From Nocardioides sp. (GTDB lineage Bacteria; Actinomycetota; Actinomycetes; Propionibacteriales; Nocardioidaceae), in the NCBI GenBank assembly GCA_020636915.1, contig JACJWV010000008.1, forward strand, positions 1 to 64,000: a DNA stretch of 64,000 bases, in the 5' to 3' direction. The stretch's first letter is position 1. Each line of letters begins with the position of its first letter. The notes under the pieces were generated by a model. That model did no database searches and had not been told where the DNA came from. It saw only the letters and a program-made list of their open reading frames with translations. Shown one piece after another: positions 16,598-27,065 of this stretch. Both the position numbers and the translations under genes were made by a program.

Positions 16598-18403
<1,806 letters not shown>

Positions 18404-18407
<4 letters not shown>

Positions 18408-19111
18408 GCCACCACCTCCTGGGTCTCGGCGGGCTTCGCCGCCGGGGGTGTCGCCCGGGTGGCGCGCCACCAGGTCACGAAGCCGGCGACGCACAGGCCG
18501 CCGTAGAAGACGTAGAGGATCGCCGAGGGGTAGTAGCCGGAGTGCCAGAGCAGCGGGACGCCGACCAGGTCGACCGCGATCCAGGCCAGCCAGAAGTCGT
18601 TCCAGCCCCGGGCCATCGCGTAGGTCGCCAGGATCGACCCGACGAAGATCCAGGCGTCGCACCAGTAGTACCAGCGCGGCGCCGGCCAGCCCGCTCCCAC
18701 GAGCGCGAACGCCCACTGCGCCACCACGACGCCGACGAGCGCGGCGACCAGGTAGCGCACCCGCTCCCGGGCGGTCGCCCAGCGCGGGTCGATCGCGGGC
18801 GCGTCACCCCCGCCGTGCAGGCGCCTCTGCTCGCTCCAGCGGTACCAGCCGTAGATGCTGGTGAGGATGAAGAACACCTGACGACCGGCCTGGCCGAAGA
18901 GCGGCTGCTGCGCCTGGGCGTCGAAGGTCGCCGCGACGAAGACGGTGAACAGCAAGACGTTGCCAACGATGCCGACCGGCCAGGCCCACACCCGGCGGCG
19001 CAGGCCGCCGATGGCCGAGGCGAACCCGAAGGCGTTGCCGACGATCTCGCGCCAGGTGATCGGGTGGCCCGCGACGGTCAGGTGGGCGTCGTACAGGGCC
19101 GCGATGCTCAT
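18404..19111 (-). CDS. ribM: RibM/PnuX-type riboflavin transporter (PnuC family)
   Basis: A 235-aa membrane protein of the PnuC/NMN-transporter family with about seven TM segments; typical motifs are [14 protein letters not shown] and [21 protein letters not shown]. PnuC members import vitamin precursors by facilitated diffusion. Its position between ribE and ribBA, inside a riboflavin operon with an FMN riboswitch, matches the actinobacterial RibM arrangement, so riboflavin is the likely substrate rather than nicotinamide riboside. Both ends overlap neighbours by 4 nt (ATGA), giving strong coupling. Confidence 0.9.
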
Positions 19112-19725
19112 GCCGGCTCCTGGGTGGCGGACGTCCCCGTGAACGGCAGCAGGCGCTCCACGTACTTGGCGATCACGTCGACCTCGAGGTTGACCCGGTC
19201 GCCGGGCTGTCGGGTCCCGAGCGTGGTACGGGCGAGGGTCTCCGGGATCAGGCTGACCGTGAACCGGTCCGACCCGGCCTCGACCACGGTGAGGCTCACG
19301 CCGTCGACGGTGATCGACCCCTTGTCGACAAGGTAGCGGGCCAGCGGGGTGGGCATCGCGATCTCGACGACCTCCCAGTGCTCGCTGGGGGTGCGGCTGA
19401 CGACGGTGCCCACGCCGTCGACGTGGCCCTGCACGATGTGGCCGCCGAGCCGCTTGTCGGCGGTGACGGCACGCTCGAGGTTGACCCGGTCCCCCGGCTG
19501 GACGCCGAGGAGGCTGGTCTTGTCGAGCGTCTCCTGCATCACGTCGGCAGTCCAGGTGTCGTCGGTGCGCTCGGTGACGGTGAGGCAGCAGCCGTTGACC
19601 GCGATCGAGTCACCGAGGCCGGCGTCCTCCAGGACGGTGTCCGCGCGCACGGTGAGCCGGACCGCGTCCCCCTGGTCCTGGACCGCGGCGACCGTGCCGA
19701 GCTCCTCGACGATGCCCGTGAACAT
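19108..19725 (-). CDS. ribE: Riboflavin synthase (alpha chain)
   Basis: Dismutates two lumazine molecules into riboflavin. The 205 aa consist of the two tandem lumazine-binding repeats (about 1-95 beginning MFTGIVEELG with VNGCCLTV, and about 97-195 with VDGVSLTV). The length and both repeats are normal. The ATG at 19725 is 1 nt after the ribD stop. Second gene of the rib operon. Confidence 0.98.
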   Translation of the reverse strand: MFTGIVEELGTVAAVQDQGDAVRLTVRADTVLEDAGLGDSIAVNGCCLTVTERTDDTWTADVMQETLDKTSLLGVQPGDRVNLERAVTADKRLGGHIVQGHVDGVGTVVSRTPSEHWEVVEIAMPTPLARYLVDKGSITVDGVSLTVVEAGSDRFTVSLIPETLARTTLGTRQPGDRVNLEVDVIAKYVERLLPFTGTSATQEPA

Positions 19726-19726
19726 G

Positions 19727-20809
19727 TCAGTCCTCTCCGTCCTGGTGCGTTCCGTCTGGCTGCGGGGCGTCCGGGTGACCCGGCGTGAGCGTGAGGCGGA
19801 CGTTGGGCTCGTCGCCCTCGGTGGCCTCCAGCACCGCGATGTCGGTGACGTGGGGGCGCAACGCGCCCGCGATCGTGGTGATTCCGAGGTCGGCGACGGC
19901 CGACCGGCCGGCACCGAGCAGCATCGGGGCGACGTACGCGACGACCTGGTCGACGAGCCCGGCCCGCAGGAACGCCGACGCGAGCGTCGGACCTCCCTCG
20001 AGGAAGACGTGCTGCCGGTCCCGGGCGTAGAGCTCCGCGAGCGCCCGGTGCGGGTCGCGGGTCCGCAGGTGGAGCGTCTCGGCGTCCGCGTTGAAGATCC
20101 GGCGCCGCGGGTCGAGGTCGCGCTCCCCCATCACCACGCGCAACGGCTGCTGCGGCAGCGGCGCACCGTCGTCGTCGCGCACGGTGAGCAGCGGGTCGTC
20201 GACCTCGACGGTGTGCGTGCCGACCAGCATCACGTCGCACAGCGAGCGCAGCCGGTGGGTGTCGAGTCGAGCGGCGGCCGAGCTGACCCAGCGGCTGGTG
20301 CCGTCGGCCGCGGCGCTGCGCCCGTCCAGGGTCGTGGCGAACTTCCAGGTGACGAAGGGGCGGCCGTGCTCGACCGCGAAGGTCCAGCTCCGGTTGACCG
20401 CCCGCGCGTCGTCGACCAGCAGACCGGCCTCGACCTCGATCCCGGCGGCCAGGAGGGTCGCGGCGCCGCCCGCCGCGGTCGGGTTCGGGTCCGGCTGCGC
20501 GAACACCACCCGTCGTACCCCTGCGTCCGCCAGCGCCTGCGCGCACGGCCCGGTCCGGCCGGTGTGGTTGCACGGCTCGAGCGTGACGACCGCGGTCGAC
20601 CCGCGCGCCCGGTCGCCGGCACGTGCGAGGGCGTCCACCTCGGCGTGCGGCGAGCCGGCGCCGCGGTGGAAGCCCTCGGCGACCGTGGCGCCGGCGTCGT
20701 CGAGCAGCACGCAGCCCACGCGCGGGTTGGGGCCCAGCGGCACGCCGGGGGTCGCGGCCAGGGCGAGCGCGCGGCGCATCGCCGCCTGCTCGGCTGCACT
20801 GAAGCCCAT
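19727..20809 (-). CDS. ribD: Bifunctional riboflavin deaminase/reductase RibD
   Basis: Catalyses deamination then side-chain reduction of the early pyrimidine intermediate of riboflavin synthesis. The N-terminal deaminase domain (about 1-145) holds the zinc ligands in HAEVDAL and LEPCNHTGRTGPC; the C-terminal reductase domain (about 150-345) has FVTWKFATTLDGR and VFLEGGPTLASAFL. Length 360 aa. The ATG at 20809 follows GAGGGGCAGGACCG, a usable ribosome-binding site that lies downstream of the FMN riboswitch. First gene of ribD-E-M-BA-H. Confidence 0.97.
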   Translation of the reverse strand: MGFSAAEQAAMRRALALAATPGVPLGPNPRVGCVLLDDAGATVAEGFHRGAGSPHAEVDALARAGDRARGSTAVVTLEPCNHTGRTGPCAQALADAGVRRVVFAQPDPNPTAAGGAATLLAAGIEVEAGLLVDDARAVNRSWTFAVEHGRPFVTWKFATTLDGRSAAADGTSRWVSSAAARLDTHRLRSLCDVMLVGTHTVEVDDPLLTVRDDDGAPLPQQPLRVVMGERDLDPRRRIFNADAETLHLRTRDPHRALAELYARDRQHVFLEGGPTLASAFLRAGLVDQVVAYVAPMLLGAGRSAVADLGITTIAGALRPHVTDIAVLEATEGDEPNVRLTLTPGHPDAPQPDGTHQDGED

Positions 20810-20894
20810 CGGTCCTGCCCCTCGTGTCCGGTCGCGGACTCCGGGGCCGACGGTCGGCGGACGCGCGGGCACGTGCCCGACAGGTCCAGCCGGC

Positions 20895-21020
20895 GCGTGC
20901 GCTTCCCATCCGGACTTTGACCGTCGGTCCAGGAGTTCCACCTGGTCAACCGGTCACTGGCAGTGACCGGGTCGCGGACTGTTACCGCCGGTTCGGAGTT
21001 TCACCGACCCCAGAGCACGC
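20895..21020 (-). ncRNA. FMN riboswitch (RFN element)
   Basis: The minus strand carries the RFN consensus in order: GGGGTCGGTGAAACTCCG, AACCGGCGGTAACAGTCCGC, two internal arms, then GTCAAAGTCCGGATGGGAAG. Closing stem P1 pairs GCGTGC (21015-21020) with GCACGC (20895-20900). Between it and the ribD ATG are palindromes GGGCACGTGCCC (20867-20878) and GCCGACGGTCGGC (20846-20858) that could form the expression platform; no U-tract is present, so translational control or a non-canonical terminator is likely. FMN binding should shut down the rib operon. Confidence 0.95.
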
Positions 21021-21150
21021 GAGCTCTCACTCGTCGGGTCGAGTCTGCCACAGGGCCCGGCACGAGGCGCCGTGGGGCGCGTCACACCCGCGGGGTCCGG
21101 TGTCGGCGGGTGGCGGCGGCCGGCGGCGCGGCGGCTCGGCGGCTGGCGAG

Positions 21151-21216
21151 TTTCGTCGGCCGGCCGACGAAATCCGATGCGGGACGACGAAGCTTTGTCG
21201 TCCCGCGTCGGGATTC
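21151..21216. repeat. Composite palindromes between rpe and the FMN riboswitch
   Basis: A perfect 22-bp palindrome (21151-21172; each half TTTCGTCGGCC or its complement) is followed by a long hairpin at about 21170-21216 with a perfect core (arms 21179-21188 and 21197-21206). The motif CGACGAA/TTCGTCG recurs in both. The 21021-21297 interval has no gene. The hairpin may terminate transcription entering the rib operon from upstream, or be an extragenic repeat element. Confidence 0.85.
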
Positions 21217-21297
21217 GTCGTCCCACCCCAGCCTCCCGGGACGCAGCGGTCGTCCGAGCAGCCCGACCAGATCACCGTCCCGGCAGCAGCACGTGCG

Positions 21298-21963
21298 TCA
21301 GGCGGTGGCAGCCTCGGCCCGGGCGCGCAGCTCGGCGACCATGCGGTCGGGGTCGTCGGCGGAGTAGACGGCCGAGCCGGCGACGAAGACGTCGGCACCG
21401 GCCTCCGCGCAGCGCTCGATCGTCTCCAACGAGACCCCGCCGTCGACCTGCAGCCACGTCTCGACGCCGTGCTTGTCCATCAGCTCCCGCGCCCGGCGGA
21501 TCTTGGGCAGGCACAGGTCGAGGAACTTCTGACCGCCGAAGCCGGGCTCGACGGTCATCACCAGGAGCATGTCGAGCTCGGGCAGGAGGTCCTCGTAGGG
21601 GTCGACCGGCGTCGCCGGCTTGAGCGCCATCGCCGCGCGGGCGCCGTGCGCACGGATCTCTCGGGCGAGGCGGACCGGCGCCTTCGCCGCCTCCACGTGG
21701 AAGGTGACCGAGCCGCAGCCGGCCTCGACGTAGGCCAGCGCGTTGCTGTCGGCGTCCTCGATCATCAGGTGCGCGTCGAGCGGGACGTCGGTGCTGCGCG
21801 TCAGGGCCTCGACCATCGTCGGTCCGAAGGTCAGGTTCGGCACGAAGTGGTTGTCCATCACGTCGACGTGCACCCAGTCGGCGCTGCCGATCCGCGCGAC
21901 CTCCTCACCCAGCCGGCCGAAGTCGGCGTTGAGGATGCTCGGGGTGATCTGGATGCTGCCCAC
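21298..21963 (-). CDS. rpe: Ribulose-phosphate 3-epimerase
   Basis: Interconverts ribulose 5-phosphate and xylulose 5-phosphate in the pentose phosphate pathway, and so also feeds ribulose 5-phosphate to RibBA. It is a 221-aa TIM barrel with metal-binding/catalytic motifs [31 protein letters not shown] and VDGGVS. The GTG at 21963 has TAGACT 8 nt upstream and no ribosome-binding site, so the mRNA is probably leaderless. Confidence 0.97.
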   Translation of the reverse strand: MGSIQITPSILNADFGRLGEEVARIGSADWVHVDVMDNHFVPNLTFGPTMVEALTRSTDVPLDAHLMIEDADSNALAYVEAGCGSVTFHVEAAKAPVRLAREIRAHGARAAMALKPATPVDPYEDLLPELDMLLVMTVEPGFGGQKFLDLCLPKIRRARELMDKHGVETWLQVDGGVSLETIERCAEAGADVFVAGSAVYSADDPDRMVAELRARAEAATA

Positions 21964-21971
21964 GGGGCGTG

Positions 21972-21977
21972 AGTCTA
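21972..21977 (-). promoter_or_regulatory. -10-like hexamer for rpe, probably leaderless
   Basis: TAGACT on the minus strand, 8 nt before the rpe GTG. Confidence 0.45.
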
Positions 21978-21996
21978 GGCCGACCCGCTCGGCGCC

Positions 21997-22221
21997 TCAG
22001 CCCTGGACCGGCCTGGTGACCAGCGCCCCGGCCACGAACTGGTGCAGGTGACCGCAGGTGCCGCAGGTGGCCACGTCTGCCTGCTTGTTGAACCCGGTGT
22101 TCGCCAGGCCTGAGGTGATGAGCGTGATCGTGCGCACCGTGAAGACGTCCGCGTCGCAGACGAGGCACCGCAGTGCCCGTCCGGCCACCTCGACGTGCAC
22201 CGGCGTGGGTCGCGCCATCAT
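21997..22221 (-). CDS. Small zinc-ribbon protein of unknown function
   Basis: A 74-aa protein with two CxxC knuckles (CLVCDADVF near residue 21 and TCGTCGHLHQF near residue 55), the arrangement of a zinc ribbon. The middle segment reads ITLITSGLANTGFNKQADV. The function is unknown; it resembles short actinobacterial zinc-ribbon proteins. The ATG at 22221 overlaps the stop of the LigD-polymerase gene (ATGA), and a second ATG follows directly, so the start could be 22218. Cotranscribed with the polymerase gene. Confidence 0.75.
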   Translation of the reverse strand: MMARPTPVHVEVAGRALRCLVCDADVFTVRTITLITSGLANTGFNKQADVATCGTCGHLHQFVAGALVTRPVQG

Positions 22222-23183
22222 TCCTCCTCGGGCTCGGCCGGGGTCTCGGCCCCGGCCTTCTCGTCGCGCTCGGCCCACTCGAGCAGCGGGGCGATGTCGA
22301 ACACGTGGTCATCGATGTCGGCGTGCAGGTCACCGAGCTCGGCGTAGCGCGCAGGCACCGAGAAGATCGTGAGGTCGTGCGGGTCGACGTCGTCGACCTC
22401 GTCCCACCGGATCGGCGTCGAGACCCGGGCGTCCGGCAGGCCGCGGACGGAGTACGCCGCCGCGATGGTGTGGTCGCGGGTGTTCTGGTTGTAGTCGACG
22501 AAGAGCTGGTGGGGGTCGCGGTCCTTCTTCCACCACGTCGTCGTCACGTCCTCGGGCGCCCGGCGCTCGACCTCGCGGGCGAAGGCGAGCGCGGCCCGCC
22601 GTACGTCCTTGAAGCCGTGGTCCGGAGCGATCCGGACATAGACGTGCATCCCCTTGCTACCGCTGGTCTTGGGGTAGCCGACGGCGCCGAGCTCGTCGAG
22701 GACTTCGTGGGTCACGTGCGCGACCCGCCGCACGGTGTCGAAGTCGCACAGCGGGCCCGGGTCGAGGTCGATGCGCCACTCGTCGGGCTGCTCGGTGTCG
22801 GGGCGCCGGCTGTTCCACGGGTGGAACTCCACCGTCGACATCTGGACGGCCCAGATGACCGAGCCGAGCTCGGTCACGCACAGCTCGTCGGCGGTGCGGC
22901 CCCAGCGCGGGAAGTACAGCTGCACGGTCTCGACCCACGGCGGCGCCCCCGCCGGCAACCGCTTCTGGTGCACCTTGTGGCCCGCCAGGCCCTTCGGGAA
23001 GCGGTGCAGCATGCACGGCCGTTCGTACAGCGCGTTGACGATCCCCGGCCCGACCGCGAGGTAGTACTCCACCAGGTCGAGCTTGGTCGCGCCCGACTCG
23101 GGGAAGTAGACGCGGTCGGGGTTGGACACACGGACGACCCGGTCGTCGACCTCGATCTCGACCGACGGCGACTTCGAGGGCAT
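22218..23183 (-). CDS. Stand-alone LigD-type primase-polymerase (PolDom)
   Basis: A 321-aa archaeo-eukaryotic primase superfamily polymerase, the PolDom of bacterial end-joining ligase LigD, here as a separate protein. Catalytic motifs are EWRIDLDPG (metal-binding Asp pair), KTSGSKGMHVYV and FVDYNQNTRDHTIAAAYSVR. It would fill or extend ends with nucleotides, preferably ribonucleotides, during double-strand break repair. No ligase, nuclease domain or Ku gene is in the window. The ATG at 23183 has TAGATT 6 nt upstream, indicating a leaderless mRNA. The last ~15 residues are Glu-rich. Confidence 0.93.
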   Translation of the reverse strand: MPSKSPSVEIEVDDRVVRVSNPDRVYFPESGATKLDLVEYYLAVGPGIVNALYERPCMLHRFPKGLAGHKVHQKRLPAGAPPWVETVQLYFPRWGRTADELCVTELGSVIWAVQMSTVEFHPWNSRRPDTEQPDEWRIDLDPGPLCDFDTVRRVAHVTHEVLDELGAVGYPKTSGSKGMHVYVRIAPDHGFKDVRRAALAFAREVERRAPEDVTTTWWKKDRDPHQLFVDYNQNTRDHTIAAAYSVRGLPDARVSTPIRWDEVDDVDPHDLTIFSVPARYAELGDLHADIDDHVFDIAPLLEWAERDEKAGAETPAEPEEE

Positions 23184-23189
23184 GGCGCC

Positions 23190-23195
23190 AATCTA
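23190..23195 (-). promoter_or_regulatory. -10-like hexamer for the LigD-polymerase gene, probably leaderless
   Basis: TAGATT on the minus strand, exactly 6 nt before the ATG at 23183. The divergent ATPase gene has a similar arrangement 20 bp away. Confidence 0.55.
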
Positions 23196-23210
23196 GGGGG
23201 TGGTCCGTCA

Positions 23211-23216
23211 TACGGT
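23211..23216 (+). promoter_or_regulatory. -10-like hexamer for the AAA ATPase gene, probably leaderless
   Basis: TACGGT, 6 nt before the GTG at 23223. Together with 23190-23195 it forms a very compact divergent promoter pair. Confidence 0.45.
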
Positions 23217-23222
23217 TCGGAG

Positions 23223-23957
23223 GTGGACTTCGACCAACCGCCCGTGGTGCACGTCGAGGTGGACCCGGAGCGCCGCCTCGATCCCTCGGCCTGGCCGATG
23301 ACGATCCCCGCCGTCACGCAGCTGGCGCGGGATGGCCTCGAGCTGTCGCCGTTCGTGACCTTCCTGGTCGGCGAGAACGGGTCGGGGAAGTCGACGATCG
23401 TCGAAGCCGTGGCGGCCGCCTTCGGGCTGTCGCCTGAGGGCGGGTCGACCCAGGGCCACCACTCCACCCGGGCGACCGAGTCGGCTCTGGCGAGCTCCCT
23501 GCGCCTGCGCCGCGGCCTCGGCGCGAGCCGGTGGGGGTTCTTCCTCCGGGCCGAGACCATGCACGGCTGGTACACGTTCGAGGAGCAGCAGGTCGATCCC
23601 CGCCGGCCGCGGACCACGCCCCTCTTCCACGAGATGAGCCACGGCGAGTCGTTCCTGGAGGTGCTCCGGACCCGGTTCGACTCCCCCGGCTTCTACTGCC
23701 TCGACGAGCCCGAGGCGGCGCTGTCGTTCTCGTCGACGCTCGGGTTGATCGCCGCGCTCGGACGGATCGTCGAGTCCGGGGGCCAGGTGCTGTGCGCCAC
23801 CCACTCCCCCGTGCTGGCCGCCATGCCCGGCGCGACGATCCTCGAGACCGGGAGCTGGGGCTACCGGCGGACGAGCTGGGAGGAGCTCGAGCTGGTCCAG
23901 CACTGGAAGGCCTACCTCGACGCGCCGGGACGCTACCTGCGGCACGTGCTGGACTGA
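23223..23957 (+). CDS. AAA/ABC-type ATPase of unknown role
   Basis: A 244-aa SMC/ABC-like ATPase. Walker A is LVGENGSGKST (about residues 48-58); an ABC-signature-like EMSHGESFLEVL, Walker B GFYCLDEPEAALS and H-loop LCATHSPVLAAM follow in order. Such compact AAA_15/AAA_21-type ATPases occur alone or with nucleases; no partner is adjacent. It is divergent from the LigD-polymerase gene, and repair is one possibility from context only. The GTG at 23223 has a TACGGT 6 nt upstream. The only plus-strand gene between 14.4 and 49 kb. Confidence 0.85.
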   Translation: MDFDQPPVVHVEVDPERRLDPSAWPMTIPAVTQLARDGLELSPFVTFLVGENGSGKSTIVEAVAAAFGLSPEGGSTQGHHSTRATESALASSLRLRRGLGASRWGFFLRAETMHGWYTFEEQQVDPRRPRTTPLFHEMSHGESFLEVLRTRFDSPGFYCLDEPEAALSFSSTLGLIAALGRIVESGGQVLCATHSPVLAAMPGATILETGSWGYRRTSWEELELVQHWKAYLDAPGRYLRHVLD

Positions 23958-23976
23958 CCGCCGGCCGCCCGGCTCA

Positions 23977-24040
23977 GCACCCCCACGGCGAGCAAGACGC
24001 GCCGACTCGCACCCCCACGGCGAGCAAGACGCGCCGACTC
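23977..24040. repeat. 32-bp direct tandem repeat, 2 copies plus a partial third
   Basis: Copies 23977-24008 and 24009-24040 are identical (start GCACCCCCACGGCGAGCAAG, end GACTC); a shorter third begins at 24041 (GCACCCGCGGCG). It lies between the convergent ATPase and rsmB genes, just beyond the rsmB stop. No dyad or spacer structure was seen, so it is not a CRISPR array. Confidence 0.95.
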
Positions 24041-24052
24041 GCACCCGCGGCG

Positions 24053-25453
24053 TCAGCCGGTGCGGCGCAGCAGGGCCAGGAACATCGCGTCGGTGCCGTG
24101 CCGGTGCGGCCACAGCTGGAGGGTGCCGGGCACCGGGCCGGCGCAGTCCGGGACCTCCGGCAGCAACGGCGTCGCGTCCTCGAGCCGCACGTCGTGGCGA
24201 CTCTCCAGCACCGATCCGACCACCCCGCGGGTCTCGGACAGCACCGGGGAGCAGGTCGCGTAGAGCACCACGCCCCCGGGCCGCACCAGGTCGACGGCGG
24301 CCGACACGAGCCGGCGCTGCAGCAGCACGAGACCGAGCAGGTCGTCCGCGCGGCGGCGCCACCGGGCCTCGGGGCGGCGGCGCAACGCGCCGAGCCCGGT
24401 GCAGGGGGCGTCGACCAGCACCCGGTCGAAGCAGGCGGGACGGTACGGCGGCACGGTGCCGTCCCCGGCCACGATCCCGGCGACCCCGTCGGCGCCGCGC
24501 AGCGCGCGCCGCACCAGGCCGGCGCGGTGCTCCTGGCGCTCGTTCGCCACGACGAGCGCGCCGCGCTCGGCCGCCAGCGCCGCCAGGAGCGCGGCCTTGC
24601 CGCCGGGACCGGCGCACAGGTCGAGCCAGCGCTCGTCGCGCCCCTCGACCTCGGCGCGGGCCGCGGCGAGCGCCACCAGCTGGGAGCCCTCGTCCTGCAC
24701 GCCCGCACGGCCCTCGGCCACCGCGGGCACCTCGCCGGGGTCGCCCCCGGCCAGGATCGTGCCGAAGGGCGAGTACGGCGTCGGCTCGCCCGGCAGCTCC
24801 GCGCGGGTGGCGCGACCGGGGCGGGCGACCAGCGTGACGCGGGGCGCCTCGTTGTCGGCAGCCAGCAGCGCCTCGAGCTGCTCGGCGCCCACGGCCGAGC
24901 GGAGCTCGTCGACCACCCAGCGCGGGTGGCTGTAGGCGATCGAGGCGTACCGCGTCGGCGCGACCGCGGGGTCGGGTGCGACCTCGGCGATCCAGGCGGT
25001 CAGGTCCTGCCGGGCGACGCGCCGCAGGACCGCGTTGGTGAACCCGCCGGCGCCCGAGGTGCCCTTGGCCCGCACCAGGTCGACCGTGGTGCTGATCGCG
25101 GCGTGCGCGGGCACGCGCATGGACAGCAGCTGGTGGCAGCCCAGCCGGAGCGCGTCGAGCACCTTGGCCTCGACCTTGCTCAGCGGCCGGTCGACGCAGG
25201 CGGCCAGCACGGCGTCGTAGGTGCCGCGGTGCCGGATCGTGCCGGAGACCAGCTCGGTGGCGAACGCGGCGTCGCGCCCGTGGAGGTCGAACTGCCGCAG
25301 CACGGAGGGGAGCACCAGGTTGGTGTAGGCGTCGTCGACGCGGACGGCCTTCAGTGTCTCCAGCGCGGCGAGCCGGACCGGGTCGACACCGGGGCGGGGT
25401 CCCACGATCCGGCCCGGTCGCGTCCCACCGCGACCGGCCGCGGGCTCACCCAT
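24053..25453 (-). CDS. rsmB: 16S rRNA m5C967 methyltransferase (RsmB/Sun family)
   Basis: SAM-dependent methyltransferase acting on cytosine 967 of 16S rRNA. The 466 aa comprise an N-terminal NusB-like RNA-binding domain (about 25-160, AALETLKAVRVDDAYTN) and a C-terminal methyltransferase domain with DLCAGPGGKAALLAAL, DAPCTGLGALRRRPE and LYATCSPV carrying the two expected cysteines. The ATG at 25453 is used. It lies 71 nt after fmt in the conserved def-fmt-rsmB order. Confidence 0.96.
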   Translation of the reverse strand: MGEPAAGRGGTRPGRIVGPRPGVDPVRLAALETLKAVRVDDAYTNLVLPSVLRQFDLHGRDAAFATELVSGTIRHRGTYDAVLAACVDRPLSKVEAKVLDALRLGCHQLLSMRVPAHAAISTTVDLVRAKGTSGAGGFTNAVLRRVARQDLTAWIAEVAPDPAVAPTRYASIAYSHPRWVVDELRSAVGAEQLEALLAADNEAPRVTLVARPGRATRAELPGEPTPYSPFGTILAGGDPGEVPAVAEGRAGVQDEGSQLVALAAARAEVEGRDERWLDLCAGPGGKAALLAALAAERGALVVANERQEHRAGLVRRALRGADGVAGIVAGDGTVPPYRPACFDRVLVDAPCTGLGALRRRPEARWRRRADDLLGLVLLQRRLVSAAVDLVRPGGVVLYATCSPVLSETRGVVGSVLESRHDVRLEDATPLLPEVPDCAGPVPGTLQLWPHRHGTDAMFLALLRRTG

Positions 25454-25524
25454 CAGCGACGTGCTTCCACGACTCCCGAGTGATGGACCGCCGGCTCATG
25501 GGGCCGACCGTATCGACACGACCC

Positions 25525-26463
25525 TCAGACGGCACCGGAACCGTCTCCCATGGTGGTCCCGGAGACGAGCCGGGCACCCCGCGCCCAGTCGGCGGCGGGC
25601 ATCTGCTTCTTCCCGAACGGGCGCACGTCCCCCAGCCGCACGGCCTGCGTGCCGGTGCCGACGAGGACCTCGTGCTTGCCGACCGCCAGCTCACCGGGAG
25701 CCAGCCGGACGTCGGCGGGCAGCACCGGACCCAGCTTGACCCGCTCGCCGGCGTACGTCGTCCAGGCGCCGGGCGCCGGGGTGCACGCGCGGACCTGGCG
25801 GTCGATGGCGACCGCGGGTGCCGACCAGTCGACCTGGGCGTCGTCGACCTCGATCTTCGGGGCGTAGCTGGTGCCGTCGGCCGGCTGCGGTCGCGCCTCG
25901 AGCGAGCCGTCCTCGAGCCCGTCGAGCGTCGCGACGAGGAGCCCGGCACCGCCCTCGGCCAGCCGCTCCAGCAGATCGCCCGCGGTGTCGCGCGGCCGGA
26001 TCCGCTCGGTCATCACCCCGAAGGTCGGTCCGGCGTCGAGCTCCTTGACGAGGCGGAACGTCGTGGCGCCGGTGACCTCGTCGCCGGCCCACACCGCCCA
26101 CTGCACCGGCGCGGCACCGCGCCAGGCGGGCAGGGCGGAGAAGTGCAGGTTCACCCAGCCGAGCGGCGGGATGTCGAGCGCCGACTGCGGGACCAGGGCG
26201 CCGTACGCCACCACCGGGCAGCAGTGCGGCTGCAGGGCCCGCAGCTGGTCCTGGAAGGCCGGGTCACGCGGGTGCTCGGGCTGGAGGACGGGGACGCCGA
26301 GCTCCGCGGCGCGCTCCGCGACCGGGCTGGCGGCCAGCCGGCGGCCGCGGCCCGCGGGCGCGTCGGGCCGGGTCACGACGCCCACCAGCTCGTGGCGCGA
26401 CGCCGCGATCGCGTCGAGAGAGGGCAGGGCGACCTCGGGGGTGCCGGCGAAGACGACCCGCAC
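25525..26463 (-). CDS. fmt: Methionyl-tRNA formyltransferase
   Basis: Formylates initiator Met-tRNA using 10-formyltetrahydrofolate. The 312 aa have the N-terminal Rossmann domain ([19 protein letters not shown]) with the catalytic stretch [19 protein letters not shown], and a C-terminal OB-like domain (about 205-300). The GTG at 26463 is 1 nt after the def stop, so def and fmt, acting at opposite ends of the N-formyl cycle, are coupled. Confidence 0.97.
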   Translation of the reverse strand: MRVVFAGTPEVALPSLDAIAASRHELVGVVTRPDAPAGRGRRLAASPVAERAAELGVPVLQPEHPRDPAFQDQLRALQPHCCPVVAYGALVPQSALDIPPLGWVNLHFSALPAWRGAAPVQWAVWAGDEVTGATTFRLVKELDAGPTFGVMTERIRPRDTAGDLLERLAEGGAGLLVATLDGLEDGSLEARPQPADGTSYAPKIEVDDAQVDWSAPAVAIDRQVRACTPAPGAWTTYAGERVKLGPVLPADVRLAPGELAVGKHEVLVGTGTQAVRLGDVRPFGKKQMPAADWARGARLVSGTTMGDGSGAV

Positions 26464-26464
26464 C

Positions 26465-27010
26465 TCAGAACCCCAGGCCGCCGGTGGCGTGCGGGGACAC
26501 CTTCACGGTCGGCCGTTCCAGGCCGAACCACTCCGACTCGCGGATCGCCCGCATCGCCGCCTTGCGGGCGTCGGTGTCGAGCCGGTCCACGAACAGCACG
26601 CCGTCGAGGTGGTCGGTCTCGTGCTGGATCGCCCGGGCGAGCAGGTCGGACCCGGACACCACGACCGGCTCGCCGTGCATGTCGAAGCCGTGGGCGACCA
26701 CGGAGAACGCCCGGCGGCAGTCGAAGGTCAGGTCGGGAATCGAGAGGCAGCCCTCCGGGCCGTCCTGGACCTCCTCGGACAGGTCGAGCCGGGGGTTGAC
26801 CAGGTGGCCGACCTCCCCGTCGACGTACCAGGTGAACACCCGCAGGCCGACGCCGATCTGCGGCGCGGCCAGACCGGCGCCCGGGGCGCCGAGCATCGTG
26901 TCGGTCAGGTCCTCGACCAGGCGCCGCAGCTCCTTGTCGAAGTCGACCACCTCGAGAGCGGGCTTGCGCAGGATCGGGTCGCCGAAGAGTCGGATCGGCT
27001 GGATGGCCAC
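26465..27010 (-). CDS. def: Peptide deformylase
   Basis: Metalloenzyme that removes the formyl group from nascent peptides. All three motifs are intact: [10 protein letters not shown] (about 43-52), EGCLSIPD with the metal Cys, and QHETDHLDG with the two metal His residues and catalytic Glu. The 181 aa are normal for the actinobacterial type. The GTG at 27010 has TAGGAT 6 nt upstream and no Shine-Dalgarno sequence, suggesting a leaderless def-fmt transcript. Confidence 0.97.
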   Translation of the reverse strand: MAIQPIRLFGDPILRKPALEVVDFDKELRRLVEDLTDTMLGAPGAGLAAPQIGVGLRVFTWYVDGEVGHLVNPRLDLSEEVQDGPEGCLSIPDLTFDCRRAFSVVAHGFDMHGEPVVVSGSDLLARAIQHETDHLDGVLFVDRLDTDARKAAMRAIRESEWFGLERPTVKVSPHATGGLGF

Positions 27011-27016
27011 GAGGAC

Positions 27017-27022
27017 ATCCTA
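27017..27022 (-). promoter_or_regulatory. -10-like hexamer for def-fmt, probably leaderless
   Basis: TAGGAT on the minus strand, 6 nt before the def GTG. Confidence 0.5.
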
Positions 27023-27065
27023 GGGAGCGGGGCCGAGCGGACCCGACGGCCGGGTCACAGCAACC

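Noticed and set aside
23977..24052. CRISPR mini-array
   Set aside because: The 32-bp copies are directly adjacent with no spacers.
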